Shown one piece after another: positions 35,954 to 50,000 of a DNA stretch of 64,000 bases. The stretch spans positions 309,046 through 373,045 of the forward strand of contig QANZ01016493.1 of assembly GCA_003254925.1 (NCBI GenBank). The letters are read 5' to 3'. Source of the DNA: Chamaecrista fasciculata (lineage: Eukaryota; Streptophyta; Magnoliopsida; Fabales; Fabaceae). Made by a program: the position numbers and the translations under genes. The number at the start of each line of letters is the position of its first letter. Within the stretch, counting starts at the first letter, position 1. The notes beneath the pieces were generated by a model. That model was not told where the DNA came from. It saw only the letters and a list, made by a program, of their open reading frames with translations, and did not search any database.

Positions 35954-36704
35954 TGCAAATAAACATTTGGCCAAATTCAACCTTTTGCTCATACATTTGG
36001 GTCATATTAATAATATACCTGTAGAACTTTACAAATTTTACAAATAGGTATCTTAGCAAGTTCTAGTCTGATTCCATAAATACTAAGTAAATTTGGTCCA
36101 TGAGCTGTATATTTGTCTTTTGAGGTTCTAAGGACTATTTTGATAAAGATCATAAACTTTTGAGATTAAAGTATAATTAAATCAGGTTCTATTCAAAAGA
36201 AATCTTATGAAAAGAAAATGGAAAGGACTTAAACGCATAAGAAAAGACTTGTTGGGAGGTTTTTGACATTTTAACATGGTCACAATCACATTTGCCGTTA
36301 AATCCTAACGGAAATAAAGCACAGGACACCAATTCGCTAACAGAGCGAACCACGGGGCACCAAACTGCAAAAATTTTTCTTTCAAGGTACCAAAGTGGAA
36401 CAGCCCCTAATCACAGAGTACCAAACTGCAATTCACCCTTTTCTTTTTGTTTGTTTCCATTTGAATTGGATGATATTACAATGTGTTCATACATATATTT
36501 TTTTATTTTTCCATTTTTTTTCCCATTTCTCATCTATCTGACATTTTGTAGTCTATAAATTTATTTCAAATTTATAATTTAATCTTTGAATATTATAAAT
36601 ATACTTTCTAATTTTTAGTTTTTTATAAGCATAAACTCTTTAGTCCCCAAAGATAATATTGCAAGGTCTAAATACCTATGTTTGTAAAAAAAATAATTTT
36701 TTTA

Positions 36705-37003
36705 GGTCAAAAAGCAAATTTGGTCCCATATCTTTTATTGAGTTCCCAATTTGGTCTTATATTTTTTTTGTTGCACTTTTGGTCTCATATATTTGCAAAA
36801 GGTCCCAATTTGGCCCAATATCATTTTTATCTCATATCTTTTGGTCAAATTATAAAATTAGTCTCATATCTATACCTGATCTAAAGATATAGGACCAATT
36901 TTGCAATTGACTCAAAGATATAGGACCAAATTTGCAAGAAAAAAAATATATGTGATCAAATTAGGAATTGAGCAAATAATGAGATCAAATTTGCACTTTG
37001 ACC
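36705..37003. mobile_element. Small palindromic MITE upstream of OEP80
   Basis: The left ggtcaaaaagcaaatttgg and right caaatttgcactttgacc are inverted, with alternating accaaa/tttggt arms. Related to 30031-30474. No clear target duplication. It lies about 490 bp upstream of the OEP80 start codon. Confidence 0.7.
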
Positions 37004-37496
37004 TTTTCTTAATATCCAAAAATTAAGTCATAATTTTAAAGATAAAAAATATTTTCCTATATTTTTTGGTAAAACCATAACTTTTCTTCAGTTATCCGTT
37101 TAAAGTTCTAGACGAAGATTAATCTCATTCGACCCGAAAAATAACCCGATTAAAATTCGTTCAACAATGTCCACACTAACATCGAAACCTGCGTCTTCTC
37201 CGAATAATATTTTCTTCCATTTTGTAACCATAGCTTTGTACTAATTTAGGCCCATATAAAGTTGAATCCATAAGCCCGGCCCATATTTGAGCCCAAAAAC
37301 CTCCAGAAAGTGGGAAAATGCGAATGTTCCTTCTTCTTCTTCTTCTTCTTCTTCTCTTGGAAGTGTAGGCTCACTGAAGCTTTTTTGGCTTTGCTTGCTT
37401 GTCAATGACTGCGTACAGCTTCAGTAGTGGATTCTTCTTCTCAATTTCCTCTCTCTTCAAATTCAAATATTCTTGAATCCGAGCCCAGAAGAAACA
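37004..37496 (+). promoter_or_regulatory. OEP80 promoter/5' leader region
   Basis: No open frame. A (CTT)n run at about 37328-37354 lies 140 bp before the ATG and likely belongs to the leader. The nearest TATA-like sequence was not convincing. Confidence 0.45.
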
Positions 37497-38559
37497 ATGC
37501 TTCGAAATGACGATGTCCGCTTCATTTCTTCTTCCATTAAAATCCCTCTTCCTTCTCCCAAACCCCCAACCTTCAATTTCGAAACCTTACGTTCGCAAAT
37601 CCTCCAAACCGGGAATTCAATTTCCCGAATCATCAACTCAATCAGAACTCGCTCCAAAGTTGATAAATTGAGCCCTGCAAGTCCTCCATTGTCGTCTCGG
37701 AGAGGGAATTCGACGAGTTTCGCGGAGGAAAGGGTAAAATCGGCTCTTCTGTGTTCTGCATCGTTATCATTGTTAACTGGGTCTGGTAAAAATGATGAGA
37801 AAAAGAGGGCATTGAAAAGAGCGTCTCCTATTCTCTGTTCAGCTTCTTTATCATTGGTGGAGTCGACTCAAGAGGGAAAGGAGAATCCACCCAAGGGTAC
37901 TTTGTCTAGTCGACAGAGCGAAGAGAGGGTTTTGATCAGTGAGGTGCTTGTTAGGAACAAAGATGGCGAAGAGCTTGAGAGAAAGGACCTTGAGATTGAG
38001 GCACTTCAAGCCCTCAAAGCTTGCCGACCAAACTCGGCTCTCACTGTGCGTGAAGTCCAAGAGGATGTGCATCGCATTATTAACAGTGGGTATTTTTGCT
38101 CCTGCATGCCGGTTGCTGTTGATACGCGTGATGGTATCAGATTGGTATTTCAGGTATGATTATGAATACATACGAAAGAGGGTGTGTTCTTAATCAATAG
38201 TTTATGTTCTTTATTTATTCACTTTCACCAAATGACATCTCACATTGACCTTATAGTGCATGTTAATATCAGAGTGATTACATTTTAGACTCCTTTAGCC
38301 ATACTATCATAGGACTGTTTATCCTTACTGATCATTTCTATGTTCAAAAATCCATTTTGAGGGAAGTTTGTTCATTCTTTACTTCGAGTAGTGGATACCA
38401 TATTACCATCCCTTCCTGATTGCTGCATTCTGTATGACTTGAAAAGGGACCCGCCTTCAAATTTTTTTTTAAAAAAACCATTCTTGCCGAAGAAGAGCAT
38501 TGAGTACAATGCGCTGGGCTAGAGATCTTAGGTGCTTTATATTTTTGTGGTTAGGCGGC

Positions 38560-38594
<35 letters not shown>

Positions 38595-41500
38595 NTTTTT
38601 TTTTTTTTTTTTTTTCTGTTTTTGGGTATGTTTTAAAAATTATACAGCTAGGGCTGATTCCTTGATGCGTTAGGTGGAAGCAAACCAAGAGTTCCAAGGG
38701 TTGGTATGTGAAGGAGCTAATGTTCTTCCAGCAAAATTTCTGGAGGATTCTTTTAGAAATGGATTTGGTAACTCTTCTTCTTTGTCTTCATTCGTGCAAT
38801 TATAATTACATATATGTAATATATATGGTACAAGTCCTTAAATGTATGTTAATTTGTGCAGGAAAAGTTATCAATCTTAGGAGATTGGATGAAGCGATAT
38901 CTTCCATCAATGGCTGGTACATGGATCGTGGTCTTTTTGCTATGGTAAATTGCCCTTATAGCCTTCTGACCTTTCTCTTCTTATAAACTTCAAAATTCGG
39001 TAACAAAAGTTTCCTTAGAGTTTGGAGTGATTCAGATTGTAGTGTTTCATGTCTTTTTGTGCTTTAAGATCCTTACAGTTTCAAAATATTATATCCCTCA
39101 AGGCTTCCACTTGGCTTGGATTGTGTTCCATCTAGTATTACAAATGGAATTGCCCTTTTCTCCTTTTCCCCCTTGTTAATTATTGTTATAGGTTTCAGCT
39201 GTTGAGATTCTCTCAGGGGGTATTCTGAGATTACAAGTTTCCGAAGCTGAGGTCAATAATATCTCTGTACGGTTTCTTGATAGAAAGACGTAAGGACCTT
39301 CCTTCAATTAAATTTACAAGTACTTTTACTCAGATGCAGTCACAAATGTACTCCCATATGTTTTTCAGTTAAATTAGTTTATTGACTAAAAAAATATTGC
39401 TTACTCTGTTTGCTATCTTCAGAGGTGAACCTACTATAGGGAAGACCAAACTTGAAACAATACTTCGGCAAATTACAACCAAGAAAGGGCAGGTACTTCC
39501 TGGAGTACTGTTTACTTTGAAAATAATAACTCACAATAAGTTGTAAGTTAGCTATTATTTACTTGCCAAGAACCAGGGTTCTTTCAATATTTGTGCAAAT
39601 CAAGCGAAATGGAGAAAATCTACTGTCTTTTGGTCTTTTTAATTTTGGAAAATGCTGCCTACTTCTCCAGTCTACAGTACCCTCCATTGAAGGGAAGCTT
39701 CTACTTTTAATCATATGTACCTGCATAAAAGGAGCATCTTTTATGGAAATATGTTGTGTTGGATTTGCATTCTTAGTTTCTTACTAATGATGTTTTATAA
39801 TTGTATTTTTAGGTCTACAGTATGCTTCAGGGAAAAAGAGATGTAGAGACTGTCTTAACTATGGGGATCATGGAAGATGTTAGCATTATTCCTCAGCCAG
39901 CAGGTAGTAAATATTCACAGAAATGGGCTTTCAGTTAAGTTCAATAGCTGTTAGTAAAGACAGGCAAAAAAAAAAAACTGCTAAAAAGGTATATTTTTAG
40001 TTCCAACTACACTTTCGAAATCAAAGGTATAATAGGTTTGATTCACCAGACTGTATATTGGTACAACTATTTAGTATATCCTTCCTTGTTTTTCCTTTCC
40101 TCTTGTCTTTCTCATTAGATTTATGGTATTCTCTAACCTAGTGTATTTTTTTTTCTCTTCAATACTGTAGATACAGGGAAGGTTGATTTGGTGATGAATG
40201 TAGTGGAACGTCCTAGTGGAGGATTTTCTGCTGGTGGTGGTATATCGAGTGGGTCAGTGATACTAATATAAAGCATACTTCAATGGAGCTTATTTATACT
40301 AGTTTTAATGCTGCATAGTCTGACTTTTTATTTAAATTCATAGGATTACGAGTGGACCTCTGTCAGGACTCATTGGAAGGTGAGCTTATTGGCTACACTA
40401 CATCATTCTACTATTGAAGTTATTAGTAAATGTTTTGTCCTATGGCAACTCTTAATCCAAGGCCACTTCCCCTTTGTTGAAGCTATTTTAAGGCTGATTT
40501 ACCTTGTTGCTTACTCCACATGCTACTTTATAGTGTTAATGGCACTGATAAATGTGTGTAAGCCCACTGGCGTCATAAGCATTCTACTCTGTAGTATAAC
40601 TTTTCACATTGGATAGAATGGGCTATATTGAAATATTAGTTGACATAAATTCCTGGAGTTTCCTTTTTCAAATCTCATTTAGCCATGTGTGTGTGTATGT
40701 TTGTCAATCCTTGTTTACAGAATGAAATTGTTTGTCCTCTGATATCTGTGGTTATAGTGGTTGCTGGCTGCTTATGGTTCAACTATAACTGATTTGTAAT
40801 AATATAAAAGCTGCTTCACTCAATCGTACTGTGATTTTATTGCAGCTTTGCCTATTCTCATAGGAATGTTTTTGGACGAAACCAAAAGCTCAATATTTCC
40901 TTAGAAAGGGGCCAGATTGACTCTATATTTCGTGTAAACTACACAGACCCTTGGATTCAAGGAGATGATAAACGAACATCTAGAACAATAATGGTTCAGG
41001 TGATGTGAAAAGATTTATTTTGTCCCAGTTCAACTACTATTGATGATAGAAAGCTGAAAATTGTTTTTTTTTTCTTTTGTGATGCTATTTACTTCTTTCT
41101 AGAATTCAAGAACCCCTGGAACAGTTGTTCATGGTAACCAGACTGATAATAAAAGCCTGACCATTGGTCGGGTGTCAGCTGGTATTGAGTTCAGTCGACC
41201 AGTCAGGCCAAAGTGGAGCGGAACTGCAGGACTTATTTTCCAGGTACTTCATTTGCAATTTTGGTGCACAGGCTGATCTGTGTTCCCTCCTTTTATTTTT
41301 TAAAATGTTCTGCCTTCCTAGTTCCTACTTCCTAGTTCCTACCCCCTCTGGTTGTACTTCCTTTTCTAATGATCTCTCACTCCAGCATGCCGGAGTTCGT
41401 GATGACAAAGGGAACCCTATCATCAAGGATGTTTATAATAGTCCCCTTACTGCAAGGTGTGCAATCTTAAACACATGCTACATCAGTTTTGTGTACTTAT

Positions 41501-42789
41501 CTCTGATCTTTTGCAAATGTCTCCTTGTAGTGGCAATACCCATGATGACATGTTGCTTGCTAAATTTGAGACTGTCTACACTGGTGCTGGTGACCATGCA
41601 TCTTCTTTGGTTTGTATACTTGAAGTTATTATGACCACAGTCCTGCAGTATAAATTTCTCTGATATGATTCTCATATTTTTACTTGGTTTTGCAGTTTGT
41701 CTTTAACATGGAACAGGGACTTCCACTTTTGCCTGAATGGTTGTCCTTCAATAGGACAAATGTGCGTGCCAGGAAGGGTGTAGAGATAGGCCCTGCCCGC
41801 TTTCTTTTAAGGTATGGAATAGATGTGCTTTTGCCTAAAACAAGAACGGTGTGAATCACAGTAAAGCCAGACTGATGATCTAACAGTTGGCCAGAAAGAA
41901 AAGATTGATGATCTAATATGTTTTTTATTGACTTTGTTGGCTTTCATTTATAGCCTCTCTAGTGGTCATGTAGTGGGCAATTTCTCTCCGTATGAAGCAT
42001 TTGCTATTGGTGGAACAAACAGTGTGAGAGGCTATGAAGAAGGTGCCGTGGGCTCTGGTCGTTCATATATTGTTAGCTCCGGAGAAATTTCTTTCCCAAT
42101 GGTATTTGAATTTGCATGAACCTTTTTTGCGCCTTCGGGTGTATGTCTTTGACGAACATTTAAGTTGGAAAAGAGTTGACTCAATGATTGGTATACCTTT
42201 TCCGTGTGCAGGTAGGACCAGTGGAAGGTGTCTTATTTTATGACTTTGGAAGTGATCTTCAATCAGGCCACACTGTTCCTGGTAGGATTCATTTGTTAAG
42301 TTCTTTCTTATTTAAAATTTTACGTTAGTATTAATAGTTAATACCTTCTGTTTGCACTCCACGAGGATGACTGATATTGAAAAGATCATGTGATTTTTTT
42401 TATAGCTTATACTTATGGGTAGAAACATCCTGCCCTGTATTATGAAGCAAGGTTGCGATGCCTATAAGATTTTACAGTCTCCGAAGACAAATCATTGAAT
42501 CAAGTTTCATATTTTGTGTTTTGCCTCCTTTGTGCTATTGTCTTATTTGAACCAATTTAACTTTTAAACTGTTTACTCTTCAACTGCAATTCCTTTCCAT
42601 GGACTTCTGCCAATCAAGTTTTGATTTTTGTCAGGTGACCCTGCCGGGGCAAGGGGTAAACCTGGAAGAGGGCACGGATATGGGTTCGGCATCCGTGTGG
42701 ACTCGCCTTTGGGTCCTTTACGACTTGAATATGCCTTTAACGACAAGAAAGACAAGAGGTTTCACTTCGGAGTTGGTCATAGAAATTAA
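37497..42789 (+). CDS. OEP80: Outer envelope protein OEP80 (chloroplast Omp85/BamA family)
   Basis: Sixteen exons: 37497-38153, 38674-38767, 38862-38944, 39192-39289, 39423-39492, 39813-39903, 40171-40252, 40344-40379, 40846-40999, 41103-41243, 41386-41456, 41531-41609, 41696-41811, 41954-42101, 42212-42281, 42635-42789. All phases agree and give 714 aa, near the usual family size. ATG 37497 is the first Met in frame. Residues 1-144 are a basic, Ser-rich plastid-type extension. POTRA domains start near residue 145 ([10 protein letters not shown]) and run to about 340. The C-terminal beta-barrel carries the Omp85 signature VRGY (615-618) and ends FHFGVGHRN. Known role: essential assembly factor for beta-barrel proteins in the chloroplast outer envelope. 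Toc75-III is the paralogue, but the N-terminus and barrel fit OEP80. The N-terminal extension repeats LCSASLSL (85-92 and 113-120). Confidence 0.96.
38563..38615. repeat. Poly(T) run with N in OEP80 intron 1
   Basis: About 50 T residues with one ambiguous base near 38595; real length uncertain. Confidence 0.85.
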
Positions 42790-44060
42790 CCGTCCTTGAG
42801 GATTATATGCTTTGACTAGTTCTTGATTATTTAACACATCCATTTTTTTTTTTTTGGTTTCTCTTTGGTAGGCAGCCTCAGAAAGCTTTGCCATTTTTGT
42901 GTAAAAGTGTATATTTATTTGAATAAAATTAGCTTTGTTGAATTGTAACCCAGATCTCTCGCATGAAATGGCTCATTTCGATTTTTCAGGTTTCTTCAAT
43001 TTTTTTTTTTTTTTGATGAAGGTTTCTTCAATGGAGATAATTAGTGAGGATAGTTCAATAGCTTGCCAAGATAACAGTAGCTTCCTAGTCTGATATTTAG
43101 TTTTTGAACATGATTTATTGTTGATGACCAAATTCAGACTCTTTGAAGCTTTGACCCTCTTATGTTGATGATTTTCACTGTCTCATCCAGCTACTGCTAA
43201 TATTATTGTATTTTTCTGTAGGAATTTCGGGGACGAATCAAATTCAAAAGTCTTGGGAATATATTTTACAGGCTACAGAAATACAGAATATATTTTACTA
43301 TGTGACATTCAAAATAAAGCAAAAGAAAAAAGAAATAATAGTAATGCTAACTTTTGAGGACACTATCTTTTTTCATTATATGAATTGGGGAATTTAACGA
43401 AATTGAGAAAAATTTAATTTCAGGAGATCCATTCCCCACAAAATGCACCCTTTTTTCAGATTTTTTTACTTTGACTCTGAACTATAATACAAAAGTAAAT
43501 ATTGAGTGAGATTCAAGAACTCTAAAAAACTTCATCTTCAGTGATCAAGTGTCACATTTCAATTTTTTGTATCAGAAGACAGAGGTTAGGTTGTTTTGAC
43601 CTTTAATTGAGAATTTATTTAATGGAGCAAGGCCAGATTTCAAGCGAACTTCCCCATTTTGAAGAAAATATGAAGATAAGAAGTCCACAGGATGACCTAT
43701 TAATGATATTATCCAGACGTGAAGGGTTAATGACTAAACAGTTACTTGCATAAATATGCAATAAATTCTGGACAGTAAAATATTAGAGACAGGATACTTT
43801 CATTTATTTAATTTTCCTTTCATGTTCTCTGTACATGTCTACAAGAGCCTTGTCGAAGGTGAATAATAACATTTAACAAGAAATGCATCCCTAAGTTTAT
43901 GTCTGACTGCTATCGTTCCCGAAATTGCTGTAAATTATTGTCCTGCTCATTGGAAGTTCAGGAGTCTCAAGTCTGAAGGGATATGGCAGCTGGAGACACC
44001 ACATTGATACGGCGGAATGCATCACATTTGGAAATGAGAAGAGATCGTTCCGGGTACAAT
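42790..44060. terminator. Convergent 3' region of OEP80 and ZTP29
   Basis: OEP80 (plus) and ZTP29 (minus) end toward each other here. An AATAAA at about 42922 could serve OEP80 polyadenylation. The rest is AT-rich, without a gene; the ZTP29 3' UTR should occupy the right part. Confidence 0.6.
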
Positions 44061-47000
44061 TTACAAGCTCACCTCCTCTGGCAAACTAATGCTAAGGAAA
44101 TATAGGCTGCACATCACAAGAAAATATCAGTATGACTATGAAGGAAAAGCAAGCAGAATGCCAGGTAAGGATTTGAGTACAAAAATGTTGATGAGATAAA
44201 CAAGTGATAAGAGGTTTAAAGACAGAAGTTAGTGTTTTAAAACAAAAAAATTATGCTAAACCGTGCACTGTTTTAAGATATTGTCAGAGGAACTAGAAGA
44301 AGCTAGCATATTGCTCATTTACATCCTCACAAGAAATATTGTTTTGACCATGTTACCACTAAGTATCTAACTGCTGAAAATTCCAAGAAAACTTTAGGCA
44401 GTTTTCTGACTCAGACTTTCTATCCCACACCCTACCCACGGCTTGATTAAGGACGGTATACAGACCCAATAACTAGTTGGTTAGCACTGACGAAAGACAT
44501 GAGCCGAGGTGACCAAATGCTGTATGTCCAACATAAATATTGTATCTTTTCCACAAATAACAAATTTATTTCCTCCCTTCCCAAACGGTTAATAATTAAT
44601 ATCTAGAGTTAATAAGTTTTTCCCACTTCAAAGCATAACATAATCAATGAATCAGGACAAAAATTGCCAAAATAATGATAAAAGCTAAACAATGGCATCA
44701 GCTCTTCAAATGGTAATTTATTTGCAATGAGATTTATCACCTTGCAGACATGAAAGCCATCCCACAGAAGACAGCCTTGATAGATTGCTTCTGTCCCGCA
44801 TAATCAAAAGCCAAGGGCAGCATTTCATGCAGGGTTAGAAAAGCCATGACTCCACCAACTGTATTTATCATAGAAAATACTTACTTAGCATAAATGCAAA
44901 AAATAATTATGATATTTAGACCTTGTATTGGTGCAAACCTGATCCAAGCAAACCTTCAAGAATCTCTGGACTTAAGCTGCTAGGGAATAGATAGGCTGCA
45001 GTGAAATATGAGAAGTCATCACAGTAAATTCAACTATACTCATGCACATATCCAAAAATCCTGGATCTAAAAGCATTAAATATATAAAAAAAATAAAGCA
45101 CAAATAACAACTAACTCTGAGATTGATTGAGAAAGAGAGCAAATGTTCTGAGTTAAATATTGAAGCATGTTCTTACCAATATTACCCTTCATCATAATTA
45201 CAGTACATAACTTCTAATGCATGCTTAATGTTTCATTGAAAAGAAAAATAAACTTCTATAGTAGATAACATACCTACAATTATAACACCCAGGGGCTCGG
45301 CAAAGCCAGAAAGTGATGCCAATTTGAATGCCTCCCATTTACTAAGATACATCCAGAAACAGCAAAATTATAATGTTAACTAAAAATTAAAATTAATAGT
45401 TTATTGGTAAAACTCAAAGTAATATAGCAACTTAAACCATTGATTTAAACGAGCTAAAAATTCCAGGGATTATTGCAACACAAAAGAAAGGTACAAAATT
45501 GCATCAAAACTTACATATTTATAGAGGTAATGTAACGATGTTTTCATTTGAATAGGTAGCATATATATTAAAAAGCAGGTTGAGAAATTCTATCATTTTC
45601 TCTGATAATGCAAAATTAAACCAAAAAACAAAAATCATCTACACTTATAGAATAATATTGTGGGTGTGGCCTTTTAAAAAAAATCGTTCTGCCTCAAAAA
45701 AATGGTTATTGGCAAAAAATAGCTTTGAGATTACCTCCATCATCACTGTCATATGCCAACCCACAACTAGTAATTCTGCAGAGAACCCTAAACAAACTAT
45801 CATATACACTGTCAACTCTTTACAGCATAAACTATGTAGATTACAATTGCACCATCATCTTATAACAGCAACAGAGGACATATTTCCTACAGTCTGCTTG
45901 TTTAGTGCACATTCTCATTGTTGATATTTACAGTTTTGTACTCGATCCACAAGGGACTAGCAATTAACCCAACTATGAATTCTTTGCAGCTTACACTTAA
46001 GTTAAAGAAGCCTAAGAAGGCTGAACCATCCCAAAAAGTTTGTACCTCTGTGTTGCAAAATAAACAGGAAGCGCAACTGCAACACCCTGGAAATTGGAAG
46101 ATTACTATAGTTATAATAAAACCAACAGAACTCAGTTTTCTTTCAGATGACCATGTGTTTCAAAACATATAACTAGAAAAGGAAAATGAAAGTTATCATC
46201 ATAGTTCTCAGTATTTTCTTTTCATTTCAGGAGCGCATGGAAGAAAATCTTGTGACAAATTCTATTTTGGCATCTCTGTTTTAGCTTAAGGCAGGGTTCA
46301 CAAGGTAGAACCCTAAGATATTTCTACTACCTGTTATTTTTTTTTTTTCAATACTTCTACAATAAGGAGGGTGGATCCACTGCAGTGGATTTCCCGCGGA
46401 AATCCACTGCAGTGGCCTGCAGTGTTAGATCCATACCATTCATTTCAATCTGATCTCCTCATAGCGTGCCACGTCACTTAATTTGCTTTAATGAAACGCG
46501 TGTTTTGGTTGAATGGAAGTTTGGCTAGTGAGAAGTAAAAAACGCTGTGCTAGCTTTTCCGTTTTCTCATCCCCATTCACATTTCGTCTTCTCTGCGTTT
46601 TAATGGAGGTCCTTGAAGGCCTAGGCATTGTGAATCAGAGAACATGAGTTTGAATCTTGGACCACTTTGCTTTCATCATCTCATCCTTCTTCTTTGGGAC
46701 TTCTTTCACCTTAATGCTTTTTCTATGGGCTTCCTCTTAATGCTTTTTCTAGCTTCATCATATCAGTAGCCTAAAATCTATCCTTCACTAAAATAGTTAA
46801 TTTTTTCTGATAGAAGCTTCAAGCCCATGGGAATCTCACCTCTTTTACATATAGATTGCCATTTAATTAGTCCTTGGCTCCTTGCATATATGTATCCATT
46901 TTCCACTCTGCGTTTTTCAAGGATCTCCATTCAACCAGATTAAAACGGCCACGGAAAAGTGAGCACGCTGTGAGAAATTTCCATTGCCAAGAAACGCCCA

Positions 47001-50000
47001 CCTCGCCGCCGGTTTCGACCTCCGCCGCTGTCTGGTTCGCCGGTGGAGATTGGCCATTCGTCTTTGTTGGTGATTCTTCCAAGGTCGACATTGATCTCTT
47101 TCTGGAGGATTCAGCAACAACAAGGATTTTCTTTTGGCCATAGCGACAACAAGGATGAATGAAATGAAGAAGCAGAAGTAGATTCTAGAGGAAGAAGAGG
47201 CGTTGAAGCTTTGAAGAAGAAGAAGTCTGATGGTGACTTGACAGAATGAAGATGAATACTGAACAAAAATTGCGACGCATCGTTTCATTTTTGGGTATTG
47301 AGTGACGTGGCATGATGGTGGACGTTGAGATTTAACCAATGGCCCAGATGTACTTACTTTAGGCCACTGCAGTGGATTTGGCGGGAAATCCACTGCAGTG
47401 GATCCACCCTCCTACAATAAGAATGCATCTACCATACTGGTGCATCCATAAGGATAGCAAGAGCAATGGTGCAACTAAGAGATGTTAAAAAAAAATAATC
47501 AATGGTCTTTGGATATATTGTCAACTCCTTCCCTTATAAGTCTTTTAAGGTACCCAAGTGAAGCAAGAGATCAACTATTCAAATCCACCAATTATGTCAG
47601 ATACAAGATTAAATAATAAAATAAGCTAAATAAAATAAAAGACAAATACATTCAGCATCAAAAACTAAAAGGTACAATGATTTTCCTACATCTTAAATAC
47701 TCCAGCCAAAAAGACTACATCAATCAGAATAAATCGTCCCTGTCACAAGATTAGCAATTTACCTCAGGGATATTGTGTAGAGCAATGGCCAATGCTAGGT
47801 TAAGACCAACACGAAGGCCCTATTGAAAGAAGCATGGCATGAGCATCATATTAAAGCACCATTAGCAAGCATATTAATGACAATATAAGGAACCCTTCAT
47901 CAGTTAATGATAAAAAGTTACAGATCCATATGGGGACATAAACACTAAACTGAAACTTCAACTTGATATCAATTCAACGTTTCGAAAAGGGCACTGGACA
48001 GGCTACCTTTATGGATCCAAGAAACACGGCCATTCCTTCTGGAAAATTATGTAAACTTATACCTGAGAGACAGTAAAAAAGAAAATGTACATCAAACTTA
48101 AAGTAACACTAAACAAGGGGGAAAATAGTTCATGAGAATTCAATTTTTAATTTTTCCTTCTCTCCTTAATTAAAATGTATTTTGAACTTTTGGCCTATAA
48201 CAAGAGCTCCCATTCAAAATGTTCTCTATTCTTCTTGCCCCTCTAATTTTTCCTTCTTATTCTTTCTCCCAACAAAATGGCTAACTCTGAACCCAGAATA
48301 GTATTGTGTTAGGAAATAGAACATTAAGTAACCATGTGAGCCATGATACTAAACTTAGACCTTTGGACAGGAAAGAATGTAGGTCTATAAGAATTTTAAG
48401 CACCTAAGAGATTCTAAAACAGCAATTCGTGAAACCTATAGGACATTGCATTGTCATCAAATGACCTTCCATCAATGAAAATTACTCTATTTGTATTAAA
48501 AGCAGTAGGTTGGACATTCTTCTCTTATCTCATACTTAATTTTCTTATCAAATCAAGTGATCGTAAATTTAATTCATTAAATAGTCTGAGATTTCAGTTA
48601 TTGTATAATGCTTCCTTTTCTCTCTTTCTTTCTTCTAAACTTGTTCACATTTATTTGTTTATTTTCAGTCCTTAAGTTCAAATGCACTTCAGTAGCTCTT
48701 GTAAGTTTCAAATCCCAATCACACTTTTCTTCCTTAAGCTTTTAGGAGCCCCATCGCCAAGTGTTCCCAAGCATAGCAAAATCACTTGACTTTGTTATAC
48801 GAGACTTAATTGCTATATTTATTGCAAATAGAAGCCAAAATCCTTTAATAATGCCAAAGTATCCGTCAGTCAGTCAAAAAACAAATGGGCCACTTCTTGG
48901 GCTATGTAAAAGGAGAGTTGGAATGACCTAAAGTACAATGTTAGTAAAAGGTTAAATTTGAAAAACACTCATACCTATGGCTGTAATAATCCCACTGAAA
49001 AAAACTTGACGGCGACGCTTCTTCATAATGTCCTTGCCTCCTTCATCCCCATTTTTCTAAAAAACAAGAAAAATAGCTGTCATACTATCAAAAATTGTAT
49101 CTATATAGCAAGTAACATAACAGCTATGATGTCAGCTTGTGTACGTAGTACAGAGATAACATTCATTAGGCAGGCAAAAGTTCATGAAAACCTTTTTACT
49201 CTTCACATCTGAAGTGGGAACAACTGCTGGTTCTGGGATGAAATTGGCAACAATAGCAAAGAAAATGACACCACCAAAAAACTACATGAACAAGATACAA
49301 AATTTTTGTCAGAACCAGCATAAGAGAACATGCTATGAAAAGACTATTGGCAGATGAATTAATAAGTGCTGAAGAGCATAGTGTACCCAGAGATTTCCTT
49401 TCAAGAAGCCAAGTGAGTTTAAAGCATTATGAGCCAGATCAAAGAATGATATACTGAGCATCAAACCAGCAGCAAAACCCTGTATGGGAACAAATTTTTA
49501 GGAAAGTAGACTGTCGTGAGCAAGTAAAAAAGAAATATAATTGATGTTATACCACCCTCGTGAAAAGAGAGGAAAGGAAATTTTCAAATTGAACGGGTAC
49601 ATTTTTGTCACTGATAGAAGTTTCAACCAACCTGTAATAGCCCAAGCATCCTCAAACTGGGAGATTGGTTAATTATTACAAAAAGTGCACCTGTTCCACG
49701 TTGAGAACTTTTAGTCCAGTTACACGGCAAAAAAAAAAAATTTATCTGAAATTACAATTAAAATAAGGATTCCACCATGTGCAAATAGTTTGGGGAGCAC
49801 AGATGTCTGCTTCTCTCCATATAAATGAATTCTTGAAAGATGGGTAACCAAAAGTCAATAAGCAATTTTTTTTTTCTTTTTTGGCTGGGAATCTCAACTC
49901 TCAGCAAATTACGAATTGACATATTCCACATAGGGCTTTAAAACGACCTAAAGTATGCATGCCACAGGAAAAGAGAAGAAAGGCGGACATCCTTCTCTGG

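Larger units (their letters stand above)
33791..36600. mobile_element. Large inverted-repeat (Pack-MULE-like) element with a captured beta-amylase exon
   Basis: The left arm (33791-34160, continuing 34849-34930 after the hAT insertion) and the right arm (36600 back to about 36115) are inverted copies: for example acacattgtaatac / gatattacaatgtgt, and the whole ttagcgaattgg to gacattttaacatgg block. The interior holds a leader-like AT-rich segment, the BAM1-like first exon (35354-35626), a second coding-like GC-richer piece (35627-35750) and a miniature Helitron (35775-35953). Long arms with a host gene fragment are the pattern of Pack-MULEs; no transposase is present. Outer duplication not identified. 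Confidence 0.72.

Noticed and set aside
45580-46172. Open frames of 114 and 84 aa within ZTP29
   Set aside because: They run across introns and one exon on the wrong strand, with no protein-like pattern.
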